From positions 1-5,327 of the forward strand of contig JAPLKX010000650.1 in the NCBI GenBank assembly GCA_026387845.1: a stretch of 5,327 nucleotides of DNA, given 5' to 3'. The notes beneath the pieces are model-generated. The model did not search any database. It was not told the origin of the DNA and was given only the letters and a program-made list of their open reading frames with translations. Every line of letters starts with the position of its first letter. Position 1 is the stretch's first letter. Origin of the DNA: Candidatus Hydrogenedentota bacterium (GTDB taxonomy: Bacteria; Hydrogenedentota; Hydrogenedentia; Hydrogenedentales; SLHB01). The position numbers were made by a program, and so were the translations under genes. Below are positions 3,729-5,327 of this stretch, one piece after another.

Positions 3729-5327
3729 TCATGTCTTTTCGTTCTCCTTCAGCTTTGCCAGGACGGTTTCAGCCATAGTTTTGCTGAATCCGGGCACAGC
3801 CGCAATTTGATCCACCGTGGCCTCCCTTATTCTGGCAACTGAGCCGAACTGGGTCAAGAGCAATTTTGCACGCTTTGGCCCGACGCCGGGAATGTCGGTA
3901 AGGGCGGTTCTGAGGGTGGCCTTTGACCGGCGTTTTCTGTGGTAGGTGACGGCGAACCGGTGGGCCTCGTCGCGGATTCGGGCGAGCAGCCTGACGACCG
4001 GCCCGTGCTGGGGCGGGATGATCGGGTTCATCCGGCCGGGGATGAAAAACCGTTCGGGCGACGCCTCGCCGTCTCCGGGCCGGGATTTGGCGATGGCGGC
4101 GGCGGGGACGTCGTCGAGCCCGAGGTCTCTCAAGACGGTTGTGGCGATGTTGAGTTGGCCTTTGCCGCCGTCGATGAGGACGAGGTCGGGGAAGTCCTGT
4201 TCTTCGACGGCCCGCTTGAACCGGCGGAGGAGCACCTCGCGCAACATCGCATAATCGTCCTGACCTTCGACGGACCTGATGGCGTAGTGCCGGTAGCGGT
4301 TTTTCGCGGGCTCGCCGCCTTCGAACGCCACCATGGAGCCAACGGGCCGCTCGCCCTGGAGGGTCGAGATGTCGTAGCACTCGATCCGGTTTGGCGTCTT
4401 GGGCAGGTGGAGCACCTGGCGGACCTGGTCGAGGAGGTCGCGGTTGGCGGCTTCGGCGAGTTGTTTTTCTTTGAAACTGCTCTCGGCGTTCCGCATGGCG
4501 AGGTCGATGAGAGCGCGTTTTTCGCCGCGCTGCGGCCAATGCACCGATACGCGCGCGCCGCGTGATTCGGCGAGGATTTCGGCGAGTGTCTCGGCGCTTT
4601 CGATTTCGAGCGGGACGAGCACCTCGGCGGGAATCGCGGCCGCCTGCGAGTAGTACTGGAGAATGAACGAGGCGACGAGTTCGTCGAGCGGCATCTCGCG
4701 CTCGTGAAATGTCCACGACCGGCCGCCGAGCAACTTGCCGCCGCGGAAAAACAGGACCTGGAGTTCGGTGAACCGGCCGTGATTGTAGTAGCCGAACACG
4801 TCGCGGTCTTCCTCGCCCGGGACGGCGACGGTTCGCTGGCGCTCGACTGTTTTCTTGAGTGCGGCGAGCCGGTCTCGGGCCTGGGCGGCCTTTTCGAATT
4901 CGAGACTGTCCGCGTACTGCTGGATCTGGCTCATGAGGCGCTTCTCGACCTCGTCGCTCCGGCCTTCGAGTACGAGGATGACCTGCTCGACCATCTCGCG
5001 GTACGCTTCGCGGTCGGCCTGGTTGTCGCACGGTCCCATGCACTGGCCCATCTGGCAATAGAGGCATGGGCGGGTCCGGTTGCGCAGGACGTTGTCGGAG
5101 CAACGGCGCAGCGGGAAAATCCTGTGGATTTGGCGGAGCGTTTCACGGACGGCCTGCGCGCTCGAGTAGGGGCCGAAATACCTGGCGCCGTCCTTTTTGT
5201 ACCTGCGGACGACGGTGAGGCGGGGGAATTCGTCCTGGACGTTGAGGCGCAGGCTGACGTAGGTCTTGTCGTCTTTGAGGCGGACGTTGTAGCGTGGCTT
5301 GTACTGCTTGATGAGGCTGTTTTCGAG
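3729..5327 (-). CDS. uvrC: Excinuclease ABC subunit C (UvrC), 5' end outside window
   Basis: Open from the window edge to TGA at 3729: 532 residues, so roughly 70 are missing compared with a typical UvrC of about 600. UvrC makes both incisions of nucleotide excision repair in the cytoplasm with UvrB. Window residues (counted from 5327): 1-20, end of the GIY-YIG 3'-incision nuclease, with Glu2 in LENSLIKQYKPRYN as the conserved metal ligand; 76-100, Cys cluster Cys76, Cys88, Cys96, Cys100 plus Cys91; about 124-162, UVR motif contacting UvrB; about 310-460, RNase H-like 5'-incision domain with Asp319 (YDIS), Asp386 (IDGGKGQL) and His456 (DEAHRF); 478-526, tandem HhH DNA-binding motifs (IPGVGPKRAKLLL, VPGFSKTMAETVL). 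No frameshift or missing catalytic residue in the visible part. The Met at 5051 is internal, since homology continues upstream of it. Confidence 0.98.
   Translation of the reverse strand, partial: LENSLIKQYKPRYNVRLKDDKTYVSLRLNVQDEFPRLTVVRRYKKDGARYFGPYSSAQAVRETLRQIHRIFPLRRCSDNVLRNRTRPCLYCQMGQCMGPCDNQADREAYREMVEQVILVLEGRSDEVEKRLMSQIQQYADSLEFEKAAQARDRLAALKKTVERQRTVAVPGEEDRDVFGYYNHGRFTELQVLFFRGGKLLGGRSWTFHEREMPLDELVASFILQYYSQAAAIPAEVLVPLEIESAETLAEILAESRGARVSVHWPQRGEKRALIDLAMRNAESSFKEKQLAEAANRDLLDQVRQVLHLPKTPNRIECYDISTLQGERPVGSMVAFEGGEPAKNRYRHYAIRSVEGQDDYAMLREVLLRRFKRAVEEQDFPDLVLIDGGKGQLNIATTVLRDLGLDDVPAAAIAKSRPGDGEASPERFFIPGRMNPIIPPQHGPVVRLLARIRDEAHRFAVTYHRKRRSKATLRTALTDIPGVGPKRAKLLLTQFGSVARIREATVDQIAAVPGFSKTMAETVLAKLKENEKT

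Noticed and set aside
3939..4565. 208-codon plus-strand frame
   Set aside because: It is antisense to the most conserved part of uvrC (nuclease domain), with no supporting start signal or domain.
3729..5051. uvrC starting at the ATG at 5051
   Set aside because: The same frame continues upstream to the window edge with clear UvrC sequence (end of the GIY-YIG domain and first Cys ligands), so this Met is internal and the gene is cut by the window.

Overview
The window carries four genes, all on the minus strand, and is cut at both ends. The order of transcription runs from right to left: uvrC (5' end missing), a membrane-anchored alpha/beta hydrolase, a secreted all-helical protein of unassigned family, and the first 86 codons of a lipoprotein that resembles the TM1410/GH114-like glycosidase group. 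Coding DNA is GC-rich. The lipobox, the Sec signal peptide and good Shine-Dalgarno sequences point to a diderm bacterium. The short GATCGG-type 9-bp tandem repeats and TTCA/TTTA-loop hairpins between genes resemble what I associate with large-genome environmental bacteria such as the PVC group or Hydrogenedentes; this taxonomic guess is weak and rests on no marker gene comparison.

Layout. 5327-3729: UvrC, with the end of the GIY-YIG domain, Cys cluster, UVR motif, RNase H-like nuclease and C-terminal HhH motifs all readable. 3728-3604: gap holding four exact-period 9-bp repeats (3634-3671). 3603-2353: alpha/beta hydrolase with a complete Ser-Asp-His set and a 60-residue Lys/Arg/Pro/Ala tail. 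2352-1997: a 356-base gap almost filled by an inverted duplication (2087-2325) in which each arm carries four small hairpins. 1996-434: secreted helical protein. 433-260: gap with a second 9-bp repeat cluster (370-415) and a convincing sigma70-type promoter (299-327). 259-1: lipoprotein start.

The genes do not form an obvious operon: every gap is over 100 bases and filled with repeats or a promoter, and the functions (DNA repair, hydrolase, possible glycan-active secreted proteins) are not a known pathway. The two left-hand products are both exported, so they may both act on external or envelope polysaccharide; that is inference.

The most interesting item is the inverted hairpin element at 2087-2325. 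Its arms differ at several stem positions, and four of these are paired changes that keep the base pair, which argues that the folded structure, not just the sequence, has been kept. Its ends look like REP modules (GGAG next to a GC-rich hairpin).
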